64,000 nucleotides of DNA from Arthrobacter sp. Leaf137 (GCF_001423525.1 NZ_LMOI01000019.1:1-64000); one strand, 5' to 3'. Numbered from the stretch's first letter, positions 25,677-34,245 are shown. The notes: generated from the letters alone by a model not told the origin. Numbers and translations: made by a program.

Positions 25677-26174
25677 ATGGCCCTGAGCGCCACCACCACC
25701 GTTCCGCACCCCGTTGACAGCGTTGCCGCTGTCCTGGTGAACGAGGATTTCCAGCGCCACATCAGCCAGCTGGTAGGCGGAAACCTGGAATCGTTCACCA
25801 TTGACGGTGACATTGCCGGCGCCTTCAGCGCCACGTTGGTGCGGACGCTGCCCACCACCCGCCTTCCCGAGATCGCCCGGAAGTTCGTCGGTGAGCACCT
25901 GAAGGTGACCCAGGTGGAGACCTGGGACGCTCCGGCCGCCGATGGCTCCCGCAAGAGCAACATCTCCCTCAAGGTTGCCGGTGCGCCCGTTGACGTGACC
26001 GCTGTCCAGCGCCTGGTGGCCGAAGCCAGCGGAACACGGGTGGAGCTGGAAGGCGAGGTTAAGTCCTCGGTGCCGTTCCTGGGCGGCAAGATCGCCGACG
26101 CCGCCGAGCCCATGGTGGCGAAGGCGCTGAACCTGCAGGCCACCCAGGCGCAGGCCTGGCTCGAAAGCCACTAG
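25677..26174 (+). CDS. DUF2505 domain protein
   Basis: A 165-residue protein whose fold looks like the START/SRPBCC-like actinobacterial DUF2505 family: N-terminal AxxxVPHPVDSVAAVL, central beta strands, and a C-terminal helix with EPMVAKALNLQ. This family has no established function; lipid or hydrophobic ligand binding is only an inference from the fold. The ATG at 25677 follows a strong CAGGAGGA. It lies 43 bp after the SDR-DUF2867 gene and 3 bp before the next gene, so all three probably form an operon. Confidence 0.8.
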   Translation: MALSATTTVPHPVDSVAAVLVNEDFQRHISQLVGGNLESFTIDGDIAGAFSATLVRTLPTTRLPEIARKFVGEHLKVTQVETWDAPAADGSRKSNISLKVAGAPVDVTAVQRLVAEASGTRVELEGEVKSSVPFLGGKIADAAEPMVAKALNLQATQAQAWLESH

Positions 26175-26177
26175 TTC

Positions 26178-26399
26178 ATGCAGCTCCCTGTCTTCGCCGC
26201 GCTGGTCCTGATCATCGCCGGTGTTTGGTCGCTCGCCGTGTGGCCGCAGTTCCTGCGCCGGGTCATGAAGGACCCCCGCGCACGCGATGCCGCCGGAAAG
26301 GCCACTAAATTCCTGACGGTGCACGTGGTGCTGGTCAGCATCTCGATGGTGCTGGGAGCGGCGACTGCCGTCATCGGCGTACTGGGGCTGTTGGGTTAA
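26178..26399 (+). CDS. SCO4848-type small membrane protein
   Basis: A 73-residue protein with two membrane helices (about 5-24 and 46-70) joined by a basic loop containing LRRVMKDPRARD and FLTVHVVLV. This pattern matches the short SCO4848 family found across actinobacteria. The function is unknown. The ATG lies 3 bp after the DUF2505 stop and it ends just before the strong hairpin at 26420-26458. Confidence 0.8.
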   Translation: MQLPVFAALVLIIAGVWSLAVWPQFLRRVMKDPRARDAAGKATKFLTVHVVLVSISMVLGAATAVIGVLGLLG

Positions 26400-26419
26400 T
26401 AACCCGCTCCCGTTTTAAC

Positions 26420-26458
26420 CCAGGAGGTCCACTTCCCAGCGGGAAGGGGACCTCCTGG
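26420..26458. terminator. Strong bidirectional hairpin between convergent operons
   Basis: CCAGGAGGTCC-a-CTTCCC pairs with GGGAAG-g-GGACCTCCTGG around AGC: an 18-bp stem with one mismatch. It sits 20 bp past the SCO4848-type stop and 38 bp past the sufU stop. Minus-strand transcripts enter it and then read GGTTAAAACGGG; no long T-tract is present. Confidence 0.7.
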
Positions 26459-26496
26459 CAGTTGCGGGCAGTCAGGGCGCGTTGCGCCCGGCCCGT

Positions 26497-26946
26497 TCAG
26501 GACGCCTGGTTCAGGGCATCCTCCGCGGCTACCCAGGAAATCATGGCGCATTTCACGCGGGCCGCGTATCGCGCAACGCCCTCAAACGCGGCGGCATCCC
26601 CCAGCAGTTCAGGATCGGCCGGGATCTTGCCCCGCGACCTGAGTACCTCGCGGAAATTGTCGATCACTTCGTGCAGCTCCGCCACGGTCATGCCCTCGGC
26701 GAGGTCGCTGAAGACCGAGGCCGAGGCCATGGAGATGGAGCAGCCGGCGCCGTCCCAGGAAACCTGGGCCACTTTGCCGTCGGCAACGGCGAGCCGCAGG
26801 GTCACCTCGTCGCCGCAGACCGGGTTCAGCTGGTGGGACTGCCCGGTGGAAGCACCGTTCGGCGCTGGTGTTTCGGCCAGGCCGCTGCCGTGCCGGGCCT
26901 TGGAGTGGTCAAGGATAATCTGCTGGTACAGCTGGTCAAGGCTCAT
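26497..26946 (-). CDS. sufU: SUF system scaffold/sulfur-transfer protein SufU
   Basis: A 149-residue SufU. It receives sulfur from SufS for Fe-S cluster assembly. The family ligands are visible: NPVCGDEV with C-x-D near residue 44, GAGCSIS near 68, and RVKCAMISW near 130. These bind zinc and take part in ligand swapping with SufS. The 20-residue insertion before the second cysteine expected of SufU, as opposed to IscU, is consistent with GCSISMASASV spacing. It lies 22 bp downstream of sufS in the same operon, the usual Gram-positive order. Confidence 0.93.
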   Translation of the reverse strand: MSLDQLYQQIILDHSKARHGSGLAETPAPNGASTGQSHQLNPVCGDEVTLRLAVADGKVAQVSWDGAGCSISMASASVFSDLAEGMTVAELHEVIDNFREVLRSRGKIPADPELLGDAAAFEGVARYAARVKCAMISWVAAEDALNQAS

Positions 26947-26968
26947 TGCATACCTTCGGTTCTGGCGG

Positions 26969-28294
26969 CTAAGCGCGGAAGTAGGCCCGCACGCCGGCCA
27001 CGGCGTCCAGGAACTGGTCTACGTCGTCGGTGGTGTTGTACAGGTAGGCGCTGGCGCGGGTGGTGGCGGTCAGCCCCAGCCGGCGGTGCAGCGGCTGGGC
27101 GCAGTGGTGGCCTACCCGGACCGCGATGCCCATCGAGTCCAGGAACTGTCCGACGTCGTGCGCGTGGACGCCTTCGACGTCGAAGGCGGCCAGCCCGATG
27201 CGCTCCTCCCCCGCTGCCGGGCCCAGTACCCGGATCCCGGAAAGCGCCTCAAGGCCTGCCACCATGCGCTGGCCAAGGTCCATTTCCCACCGGTGGATCC
27301 GGTCCAGGCCGGTCTCCGTGAGGTAGTTGGCGGCGGCGGCCAGTGCGACTGCCTGCGAAATGCGCTGCGTTCCTGCCTCGAAACGCTGCGGAGCAGGGAG
27401 GTATTCGGCCCGTTCCATGGTGACCGTGGTGATCATGGAGCCGCCGGTGAGGAACGGTGGAAGGATATCCAGGAGCTCCTGCCTGCCGTACAGCACGCCG
27501 ATGCCTGTGGGTGCGAGCATCTTGTGGCCGGAGAAAACGGCGAAGTCCACGTCCAGCTCTTTGACGTCCAGGGGCATGTGCGGCGCGGACTGGCAGGCGT
27601 CCAGGACCACCAACGCACTGGAAGCGCGGGCCAGGGCCACCAGTTCACGGACCGGGTTGATGGTTCCGAGGACGTTGGAGGCGTGCGTGAAGGCCAGCAC
27701 CCTGGTACGGCTCCCGATGATCCCTGCAGCCTGCTCCAGGCTGAGTCGGCCGGCATCGTCGATGGGCAGGTAGCGGAGCGTCGCCCCGGTGCGGAACGCC
27801 AGTTCCTGCCACGGGATGAGGTTGGCGTGGTGCTCCATTTCGGTGACCACTATTTCGTCGCCCGGTTTCAGCGCAAGGCCCTTCAGTGCCGAGTCCCCCC
27901 GGCCCTGGGCAGCCCAGAGCGCGGCGTTGGACAGCGCGTAGGCAATGAGGTTGAGGCCTTCTGTGGCGTTGGAGGTCCATACGGTTTCGGAATAGTCTGC
28001 CCCGATGAGGTCCGCTACGGTCTGCCGCGCGTCCTCGAAGGCCTCGGTGGCTTCGACCGCAAGGTGGTGGGCACCCCGGTGCACTGCCGCGTTGCGTTGC
28101 TCGTAGAACTCCTGCTCGGCTTCGATCACGCTGAGCGGGTTCTGGGAAGTTGCCCCGGAATCCAGGTAAACCAGCGGCTTGCCGTTGACCATCTGGTTGA
28201 GGACCGGGAAGTCGTTGCGGATGCGGAGCACCTCGGCGTTATCCATGACCGGAACGGACCGCTCCAGGGTGGCGGGCGTTGATACTACGGCCAA
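26969..28294 (-). CDS. sufS: SUF cysteine desulfurase
   Basis: A 441-residue PLP-dependent class II cysteine desulfurase. Landmarks: YLDSGATSQNP near residue 46, the PLP contact TSNATEGLNLIAY, HHANLIPWQ, the PLP lysine in FSGHKMLAPTGIG near 240, and the catalytic cysteine in RVGHHCAQPLHRR near 380. It supplies sulfur to SufU. The TTG start at 28294 is chosen because AAGGAG lies 6 bp upstream; the ATG at 28246 has a weaker site and is the alternative, which would shorten the N-terminus by 16 residues. Upstream is a 535-bp region rich in hairpins. Confidence 0.93.
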   Translation of the reverse strand: MAVVSTPATLERSVPVMDNAEVLRIRNDFPVLNQMVNGKPLVYLDSGATSQNPLSVIEAEQEFYEQRNAAVHRGAHHLAVEATEAFEDARQTVADLIGADYSETVWTSNATEGLNLIAYALSNAALWAAQGRGDSALKGLALKPGDEIVVTEMEHHANLIPWQELAFRTGATLRYLPIDDAGRLSLEQAAGIIGSRTRVLAFTHASNVLGTINPVRELVALARASSALVVLDACQSAPHMPLDVKELDVDFAVFSGHKMLAPTGIGVLYGRQELLDILPPFLTGGSMITTVTMERAEYLPAPQRFEAGTQRISQAVALAAAANYLTETGLDRIHRWEMDLGQRMVAGLEALSGIRVLGPAAGEERIGLAAFDVEGVHAHDVGQFLDSMGIAVRVGHHCAQPLHRRLGLTATTRASAYLYNTTDDVDQFLDAVAGVRAYFRA

Positions 28295-28346
28295 GACGTG
28301 CTCCTTGAGATGCCAGCGGTTGACACTCAATTGTCCCACAGCACGG

Positions 28347-28496
28347 CTGTGGCGGCCGCCCGGAGGGGTCAGCCGCCACAGTCGCTCCGGGCTTCAGCCC
28401 GCGGAGCGGAGGGCCGGCGACGGCTGGGGGGAGAGTCTCGGTCTCAGAAGACTCTGACGTCGCCGGCCCCGTCTCGGTCCGGCCGCGTGGGCCGGA
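28347..28496 (-). other. Four consecutive hairpins upstream of sufS (candidate structured RNA)
   Basis: Arms: CTGTGGCGGC 28347-28356 with 28372-28381 (10 bp); CGCTCC-GGGCT with AGCCC-gc-GGAGCG (28383-28408); GGGCCGGCGACG 28411-28422 with 28458-28469 (12 bp), containing a nested AGAGTCT/AGACTCT stem (28432-28455); and TCCGGCC/GGCCGGA (28478-28496). If transcribed with sufS it would make a folded leader ending about 50 nt before the TTG start. No T-tract follows, so this is not a simple terminator. The strand is assumed. Confidence 0.45.
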
Positions 28497-28594
28497 AGTT
28501 CAATGAGGCCTTGATGTGTTTCGGCATCCCGTTCGGCTCTTTGCTGCCGTGTGCTTTGCCTCCTTAAGTAAATCCCGCGGGGCCGGTGCGCACA

Positions 28595-28648
28595 CGAGTA
28601 GGGTGTACTCGAATTCCGGCAGGTGCCACTACGGGGACACTGAGTGTC
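28595..28648. promoter_or_regulatory. Two compact palindromes (operator-like)
   Basis: CGAGTA-N5-TACTCG (28595-28611) and GACACTGAGTGTC (28636-28648, a perfect 6+1+6 palindrome) lie 36 bp apart centre to centre. They are over 300 bp upstream of sufS. The bound factor, if any, is unknown. Confidence 0.35.
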
Positions 28649-28829
28649 GATACCCGCCGGGCCGCCGGTGCCCTGCGGTGTGCGGTGTTACGGCAGGACC
28701 GCGGGTGGCAGCGGAGCCGGCAGGGGCCTGCAGAGTCAGCAGGAGGGCGCGCGGAGTTACGCCGCCCACCACGGTGAATGACGGGGCGGGCAGTGCCTTC
28801 AGGGAAGACATGTGGTGCGACGGCGGCAG

Positions 28830-31484
28830 TTACCGGGGCAGGGCGGTTTCCAGTTCGTCGCGGCTCCGGACGCCCAGCTTCACGTAGGTGCGGTACAGGT
28901 GGCCTTCAACCGTGCGGACGGAGACCATGAGGCGCTGGGCTATCTCGCGGTCCGTGAGGCCCTGGACGGCCAGTTCCACGATGTCCTGCTCGCGTCTCGT
29001 GAGGTGCACGGTGGGAGCCGCCGCGATGAACCGGCCTTCGCGGAACCGCTCCCCCAGCTCGTGGTCGCACTTTTCGCGCTGCGCCACAGCCTGGCGGGAC
29101 CGGCGGCGTTCCCCCGCCTGGTCAAGAACGGCACTGGCTCGGGCGTAGGCCTCGCGGGCAAGGTTGACGAAGCCGGATTCCTCCAGCGACGCGGCTGTCA
29201 CCATCAGGGCGTCGCCATCGGCGGCTTCCCATCCGGTGGCAAGGGTCAGCATCGCCTCGGCCCAGCGCCCCTGCAGGCCGCCTGCTGCTTCCTGCACCAT
29301 GGGAACGACGGAGGGATCCCCCAGATCCCAGCACATGGCGAGGAGTTCGAGCAGCTGCCCGGCCCGGCCGGAGGCTTCGGTAGTGGTCATCAGCGTGTGC
29401 AGCGACGCCAGGCCCTTGCCGTCGTGTGCAAGGTACTCTCCGGCGGCCATGGCGTAGCCCCGGGCCAGGAGGTCGGCGGGACCACCGGTCATGGCGTCTG
29501 CATAGTCCTGTTCCAGCCGCTTGGCCTGCGCGGCATCCCCCAGCCGGGCAGCAACGTAGTACCCCAGTGCGGAACCGAAGCCGAACAGCTGCAGGGGGTC
29601 ATTAAGGCGCAGCGCCTCCACGGCCGGGAGCAACACCTGGTAGGCCCGCTCCATCCGCCCCTGGCGCAGCAGTGAGTACCCGCGCAGCACCTGCAGGCTG
29701 CCGCTGAACGTGGCCACTCCTGCAGCATGGGCGGCGGCGTAGCTGTTGAGTTCCCGCTCCGCGGACTCCCATTCGCCCATGGCCAGGTAACAGCTCACCA
29801 GCCGGCCGAGGACGACTTCCGGAAAGAAGTACAGGCTGTCCTCAAGCGGGGACAGCTCGGACGCGGCCCGGAGTGCGGCGTCAAGGCCGTCGCCGGGGCG
29901 ACCTGCCGCGGCGAGTGCGTGCGCCAGCAATGCTTCCCCCAGCGCGGCCATCGGTTCCGCCTTGGTCTCGGAGAGGCCCGGGACCCTGATGCCCTCCACC
30001 TCGTCCGCCAGTGCCTGCCAGTCCGCTTCGGCCCCCGACTGGAGCAGGCGCAGCAGCTGCACTGGAAAGGCGGGACCTGCATCCCCGGCCTGGGAAACCT
30101 GGCTGAGCACGTCGTCGGCCACGGCTACCAGGGACTGCCCGGCTGCCTGGTGGGCCGATACCCGCAACAGGAGGACAGCCGGCCCCTGGGGATCATCAGC
30201 GAGTGGTGCCCAGCACTCATCAAGGAGGGCCGCGGCGTCAGCGTAGGCGCCCTCGTTGTAAAGCGCCCGGGCCTGGATGGCCTGGGCGAGCGGCAGCGCG
30301 CCCGGGTCCTGGATACGGGCCGCGATGGACCTGGCGCTGCCATTCCGGAAACGCAGGAGTGCTTCGCGGGCGGACTCCAGCATGTCCTCATCGGAGACTT
30401 TGACCCCGCATTCGATGGCCCACTCCACGGACCGCAGCCGCCCCTCACCGCTAAGCACCGTGCCGTTCTGCCGGCCACGGATCTTCTCCTGCAGCTGGAG
30501 GCTGCGGGAGACCGAGATGGTGTTCCTGATGGCGTCGGAAAAGAGTCCGTTCCACAGGGAAAGCTCGGCAGGCACGCCTGAGGTTTCCACGGCCACCTGC
30601 TGGTCAAGGAGCGAACGGACCACCGGAGCCCCGCAAATTTCTTCGATGACCTTGCGGCCCACAGGGCCGGCCAGGGCGATGAGCTTCAGTGCTTCCTGCT
30701 CCTCGGGGTTGCGCCGCAGGTGGTCCTTGGCCACCACGGCTGTCAGCCGCGGTCCGTCCGCGGGCAGCGCTCCCAGCAGGATCCAGATCCCGTTGCGTTT
30801 GGAGAGGATTCCCGCTTCGGCGGCATCGTGCAGCAACGCATCGAGGAGGCGGGGGTTCCCGCCGGAAGCTGCCCAGACAGCCTCGATGGTGGCGGCGGGA
30901 ACAGTTCCGTCCAGCAGGTGGGCGAGTACTTCTTCGATCTGTTCCCTGTTCAGCGGGCGCAGGTCCACGCGCTCGGCGAGCCCGTCGTACCAGAGCTGGT
31001 CCAGCGGCTGGGGCAAGCCCGGACGCGGTCTTGCCGCCGCCACAACCGTGGCCCAGCCGGCCGAGATGAGTTCGGCGACCACGCCGGCGGACGCATCGTC
31101 CAAGTAGTGGGCGTCGTCCAGCACCATCAGCACGGGCGCGCTGTTCCCGGCCCGCAGCTTTTCGAAATAGCTCCACATGGACCGCAGCACCGCCACCGGG
31201 GAGACGGATTCCTCTGCCGTCAGGTCGCCGGTATAGGGCGTCAGGACACCGAACGGAACCGCCGAGAGGGCGGAGCTGCCATGGATCCGCAGGATGTTCA
31301 GCTCGCCCGCGAGGCGTTCCGAAATGGCTTCGGCCAAGGACGATTTTCCAATCCCGGGACCGGCCATGACAAACACCGCCTGGCTGATGCGGTTCCGGAC
31401 GATGTTGCAGATCCTGTCCAGCGGCTCGCGGCGTCCGGTGAGGACCCTGCTTGCTGCTGCCTTGTGGCCGTTAGACGAGTCCAG
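28830..31484 (-). CDS. Large LuxR-type ATPase regulator (LAL/MalT-like), downstream copy
   Basis: About 884 residues from the called start. An AAA/NB-ARC-like ATPase lies at the N-terminus (AGPGIGKSSLAEA P-loop; VLMVLDDAHYLDD Walker B), followed by a long TPR-like helical region. The C-terminus is a LuxR helix-turn-helix (LTRREQDIVELAVQGLTDRE, then SVRTVEGHLYRTYVKLGV). The start is unresolved. The first ATG (31376) or GTG (31385) falls just before the P-loop with no ribosome binding site. The frame is open further up to 31484 and encodes family-like VLTGRREPLDRI, where the only candidate is a CTG preceded by AGAGGTGA and overlapping the upstream gene's end. A transcription factor sensing an unknown ligand is inferred. 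Confidence 0.82.
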   Translation of the reverse strand: MDSSNGHKAAASRVLTGRREPLDRICNIVRNRISQAVFVMAGPGIGKSSLAEAISERLAGELNILRIHGSSALSAVPFGVLTPYTGDLTAEESVSPVAVLRSMWSYFEKLRAGNSAPVLMVLDDAHYLDDASAGVVAELISAGWATVVAAARPRPGLPQPLDQLWYDGLAERVDLRPLNREQIEEVLAHLLDGTVPAATIEAVWAASGGNPRLLDALLHDAAEAGILSKRNGIWILLGALPADGPRLTAVVAKDHLRRNPEEQEALKLIALAGPVGRKVIEEICGAPVVRSLLDQQVAVETSGVPAELSLWNGLFSDAIRNTISVSRSLQLQEKIRGRQNGTVLSGEGRLRSVEWAIECGVKVSDEDMLESAREALLRFRNGSARSIAARIQDPGALPLAQAIQARALYNEGAYADAAALLDECWAPLADDPQGPAVLLLRVSAHQAAGQSLVAVADDVLSQVSQAGDAGPAFPVQLLRLLQSGAEADWQALADEVEGIRVPGLSETKAEPMAALGEALLAHALAAAGRPGDGLDAALRAASELSPLEDSLYFFPEVVLGRLVSCYLAMGEWESAERELNSYAAAHAAGVATFSGSLQVLRGYSLLRQGRMERAYQVLLPAVEALRLNDPLQLFGFGSALGYYVAARLGDAAQAKRLEQDYADAMTGGPADLLARGYAMAAGEYLAHDGKGLASLHTLMTTTEASGRAGQLLELLAMCWDLGDPSVVPMVQEAAGGLQGRWAEAMLTLATGWEAADGDALMVTAASLEESGFVNLAREAYARASAVLDQAGERRRSRQAVAQREKCDHELGERFREGRFIAAAPTVHLTRREQDIVELAVQGLTDREIAQRLMVSVRTVEGHLYRTYVKLGVRSRDELETALPR

Positions 31485-34209
31485 TCAGATCACCTCTGGA
31501 GGTTACGCCGAGCTTGGTGAACACCTGGTACAGATGGCCCTCAACAGTCCGGACTGACACGCCCATTTCCAGGGCAATGTCGCGATTGGATGCACCCCGG
31601 CCCGCAAGCCGCGCTATTTGCCGTTCCCTGCTGGTCAGCAATGGGCTGCCGCTGCTGGGCACGATGGGGAGGTTCGCAACCGTGGTGGCCAGGATGTCCA
31701 GGCGGGCCTGGGCCGTCCGGGCTGAAATCGAGTCCCCGTCCTGGCGCGCGAAGTCCACCGCGAGGGCCATGCACCGGGCCTCGACAGCGTCCAGCTCCAG
31801 GGTGGCGGCCAGCTCGCCGCCGGCCAGGAGGGTCTTGGCATCCTTGGTACGGCTGCCCAGGGCAATGAGCCGGGAGACCTCGGCCAGCGGACCCTGACGG
31901 CGGCCGGCAATGTCTTCGAGCAACCGGAAGTCGGCATCGCTGCCGTTGACCGTGGCCGCGAGCAGTTCGACGCCTGCAAGGGTGTAAAGGCCGGCGGCGA
32001 GGTTCCGCCGGGCAGATTCCTTGAGCCGGGCCACGGAGTCGGCGTCGTTCAGCCAACGGCCGGCCGTCAGTGCGCAGAAGCGGATGATGCTGTCGTCGGC
32101 GAAGCCGGAGGCTGCACGGATCCGTTGCAGCTTGCCCAGGTACTTGCGGGCCTGGGGAGCGTTTCCTGTCTGCGCGTAGGCCAGGGCGGTGGCTGCATAG
32201 GTGTAACGGAGCGCGGTCTGGACGGGTTGGAGTTCCAGCTGCGCGCCGGCGGAGATCAGCAGGTCCAGGGCTGCGGCGCCACGGCCCGAGAAGACGTAGG
32301 CTATCCCGGCGCCCAGCTCGCTGGAAGCTGTCCCATAGGGCAGCCGGTACGGTTCGTCCGTGCTCTGGGGGCCCAGGAAGTCCAGGCAGCGCCGCCACTG
32401 CCCCGCCAGCAGCAGGACCATATAGGACTCTTTGGTGTACTGCTCCCGCAGCCCCACCACGTGGGAGGCGTCGCTGATCTGACCGCCGAGTTGGCGCATC
32501 AGTCCCAGCGCGTCCATCTCACGGCCGGTGAGCACCAGCGCGGTCATCAGCAGGATCGCGGCGTGCATGCGGTAGCCGGTGTCCGGGTTCAGGGCGGGAT
32601 CGGCGGCGGCTTCAAGATCGGGAATCAGTTCGGCGTAATCGCCCATGAAGGCCCGGTACTCGAACGCGCTCAGTGCCACCCGGTTGGCTGCGACGGCTGC
32701 CGGTTCGGGCCAGGATGGCCGCTCAGCCCCCATGCCGGCCAGCAGGCGCTCCCGGGCTTCGTCGAGCATTGACGGCACATTGTCCGCGTGCTCGGGCAGG
32801 CCCATCATCACCTTTGCCCTGGCCGCGACCACCTGTGCATATTCTTCGACGTCGAGGGCGTCCAGCTCCGGCTGCGAAATGTCCCCAAGGGCGGCAAGGG
32901 CCTGGTCCGGCATGTCCAGCTGAAGGTAGGCGGCCGCCCGCTGCCGCTGGGCAGGAACCCATTCCCGGTCTCCGCGGCGAAGCAGTTCGCCGTAGGTCAG
33001 CGCGAACCGCGGGTCAAACAGCTGGACGGCGGCTTCGGCTGCCGCAAGGGCCAGCGCGGGGCTCAGTTCCGCCTCGCACTCGTGGGTCCAGGCGGCAAAG
33101 GCCATCAGCTCCTCGACGGTCATGCCCGCCGGGTCCGGCTCTACACCGCCCAGGAGCACGGCACGCAATTCGCGGCGCCGGGCGATGCTCAGCCAGGTCC
33201 GCACGACGTCGCCGATGTATTTCTCGCGCAGTGATACCCAGCGGTGGTCGGAATCGTCGATTTCGAGGAGCCCGCCGTCCTCCATGTCCGCCACGACGTC
33301 GGCTCCGTAGATCGAAGTCAGCCGGGACAGCTCCACGCTCCGGGCGCAGGACAGCATTTCTATGACTTCGCGGGTTTCCTGGGTTTCCCGCGACCACCGG
33401 GAACGGACGATGTCGTCGAGGCTGGCCGCGCCGTCGAGGACTACTTTGTCGCGCAGGGTCCAAACGGAGTCGGACAGCACCAGGTTGCCGGACAATTGCT
33501 GCTCGGTGACCAGGGCCTTGAGCAGCAGCGGATTGCCTCCCACCATCTGGTGGTACGTGGTGACCAGGGAGGCGGACACACGGTGGCCCAGCAGTGAAAG
33601 GAGGACCTGCCGTGTCTGGAGCTCATTGAGGTTGCTGAGCCGGACCTCGGTGAGACGCCGGTCCGTGAGGAGCCAATGGAAGTCCGCGGGGAGGTCGCTG
33701 ATCTTGGGTGCCACGGCGATGATTTTGGCGGTACCGGTCAGGAGCACGTTCAGGAGCACGCCGGCGCTGAGGTCATCGATGGTGCCGGAGGTGTCCAGCG
33801 TGACCACGCAGGGCCGGCCGGCAGCGTCACTGCGGATAAGGGACGTGATGCCACGCAGGATGGCGGTGGGCGAACCCATGTAGGCCTGCGGGAGGCGGGC
33901 AAGCAGGAAGGACAGGCACCCGTACGGTGTGGTGGAGCCGGCGGGTCCGCTGCGGAGCTGCAGCGACCAGACGTCCGGACCAAGGTCCGTGATGGCGGCA
34001 CGTGCGAGGGATGATTTACCGACCCCCCTGCCGCCGGTGATAACGACGCCCAGCGAGTTATCTGCGGTCAGTGCTGAGCGGACAGATTCAAGGTTGCCGC
34101 TGCGGGCGGGCGCCGACCATTGCGGCCCGGGAATACCTTGGGCCGGAGTACGCAAACCAGTGTCGTGGGGTGCTGACCCACGCCCCCAGCTAAGTGGCTC
34201 GATTGACAT
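31471..34209 (-). CDS. Large LuxR-type ATPase regulator (LAL/MalT-like), upstream copy
   Basis: A 912-residue regulator: P-loop GGRGVGKSSLARAA near residue 60, Walker B-like CVVTLDTSGTIDD near 125, a helical TPR-like middle, and a C-terminal LuxR helix-turn-helix (LTSRERQIARLAGRGASNRD, then SVRTVEGHLYQVFTKLGVTS). It has the same plan as the next gene and overlaps its reading frame at the stop, so the pair is probably an ancient tandem duplication acting together. The ATG at 34209 follows AGGGGA; the longer N-terminus from 34269 is unlikely. The leader contains a CTACATCC/GGATGTAG inverted repeat right before the ribosome binding site. Confidence 0.87.
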   Translation of the reverse strand: MSIEPLSWGRGSAPHDTGLRTPAQGIPGPQWSAPARSGNLESVRSALTADNSLGVVITGGRGVGKSSLARAAITDLGPDVWSLQLRSGPAGSTTPYGCLSFLLARLPQAYMGSPTAILRGITSLIRSDAAGRPCVVTLDTSGTIDDLSAGVLLNVLLTGTAKIIAVAPKISDLPADFHWLLTDRRLTEVRLSNLNELQTRQVLLSLLGHRVSASLVTTYHQMVGGNPLLLKALVTEQQLSGNLVLSDSVWTLRDKVVLDGAASLDDIVRSRWSRETQETREVIEMLSCARSVELSRLTSIYGADVVADMEDGGLLEIDDSDHRWVSLREKYIGDVVRTWLSIARRRELRAVLLGGVEPDPAGMTVEELMAFAAWTHECEAELSPALALAAAEAAVQLFDPRFALTYGELLRRGDREWVPAQRQRAAAYLQLDMPDQALAALGDISQPELDALDVEEYAQVVAARAKVMMGLPEHADNVPSMLDEARERLLAGMGAERPSWPEPAAVAANRVALSAFEYRAFMGDYAELIPDLEAAADPALNPDTGYRMHAAILLMTALVLTGREMDALGLMRQLGGQISDASHVVGLREQYTKESYMVLLLAGQWRRCLDFLGPQSTDEPYRLPYGTASSELGAGIAYVFSGRGAAALDLLISAGAQLELQPVQTALRYTYAATALAYAQTGNAPQARKYLGKLQRIRAASGFADDSIIRFCALTAGRWLNDADSVARLKESARRNLAAGLYTLAGVELLAATVNGSDADFRLLEDIAGRRQGPLAEVSRLIALGSRTKDAKTLLAGGELAATLELDAVEARCMALAVDFARQDGDSISARTAQARLDILATTVANLPIVPSSGSPLLTSRERQIARLAGRGASNRDIALEMGVSVRTVEGHLYQVFTKLGVTSRGDLTGLV

Positions 34210-34219
34210 GAACGTTCCC

Positions 34220-34245
34220 CTACATCCAGCTGTAGCGGGATGTAG
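34220..34245 (-). promoter_or_regulatory. Inverted repeat abutting the RBS of the LuxR-ATPase pair
   Basis: CTACATCC (34220-34227) and GGATGTAG (34238-34245) form an 8-bp stem, with an overlapping CTACA/TGTAG repeat inside it. On the minus strand the 3' arm runs directly into the GGGGA ribosome binding site. It could be an operator for self-regulation or a translational hairpin. Confidence 0.45.

Larger units (their letters stand above)
28295..28829. other. 535-bp intergenic region without a supported gene
   Basis: The stretch lies between sufS and the 3' end of the downstream LuxR-ATPase gene. No open frame has family resemblance or a good ribosome binding site. The content is four stacked inverted repeats (28347-28496) and two compact palindromes (28595-28611, 28636-28648), listed separately. 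A promoter for sufSU is expected here, but no clear consensus was seen. Confidence 0.5.

Noticed and set aside
28381-28470. Simple terminator of the LuxR-ATPase gene
   Set aside because: It is more than 360 bp past the stop and lacks a T-tract; several separate hairpins fit better as a structured element.
28629-28811. 60-codon minus-strand open frame just after the LuxR-ATPase gene
   Set aside because: No recognisable family, weak initiation context and low-complexity content; not supportable.
28516-28887. 123-codon open frame in the sufS upstream gap
   Set aside because: It overlaps the LuxR-ATPase 3' end, has Cys/Arg-rich unlikely composition and no ribosome binding site.
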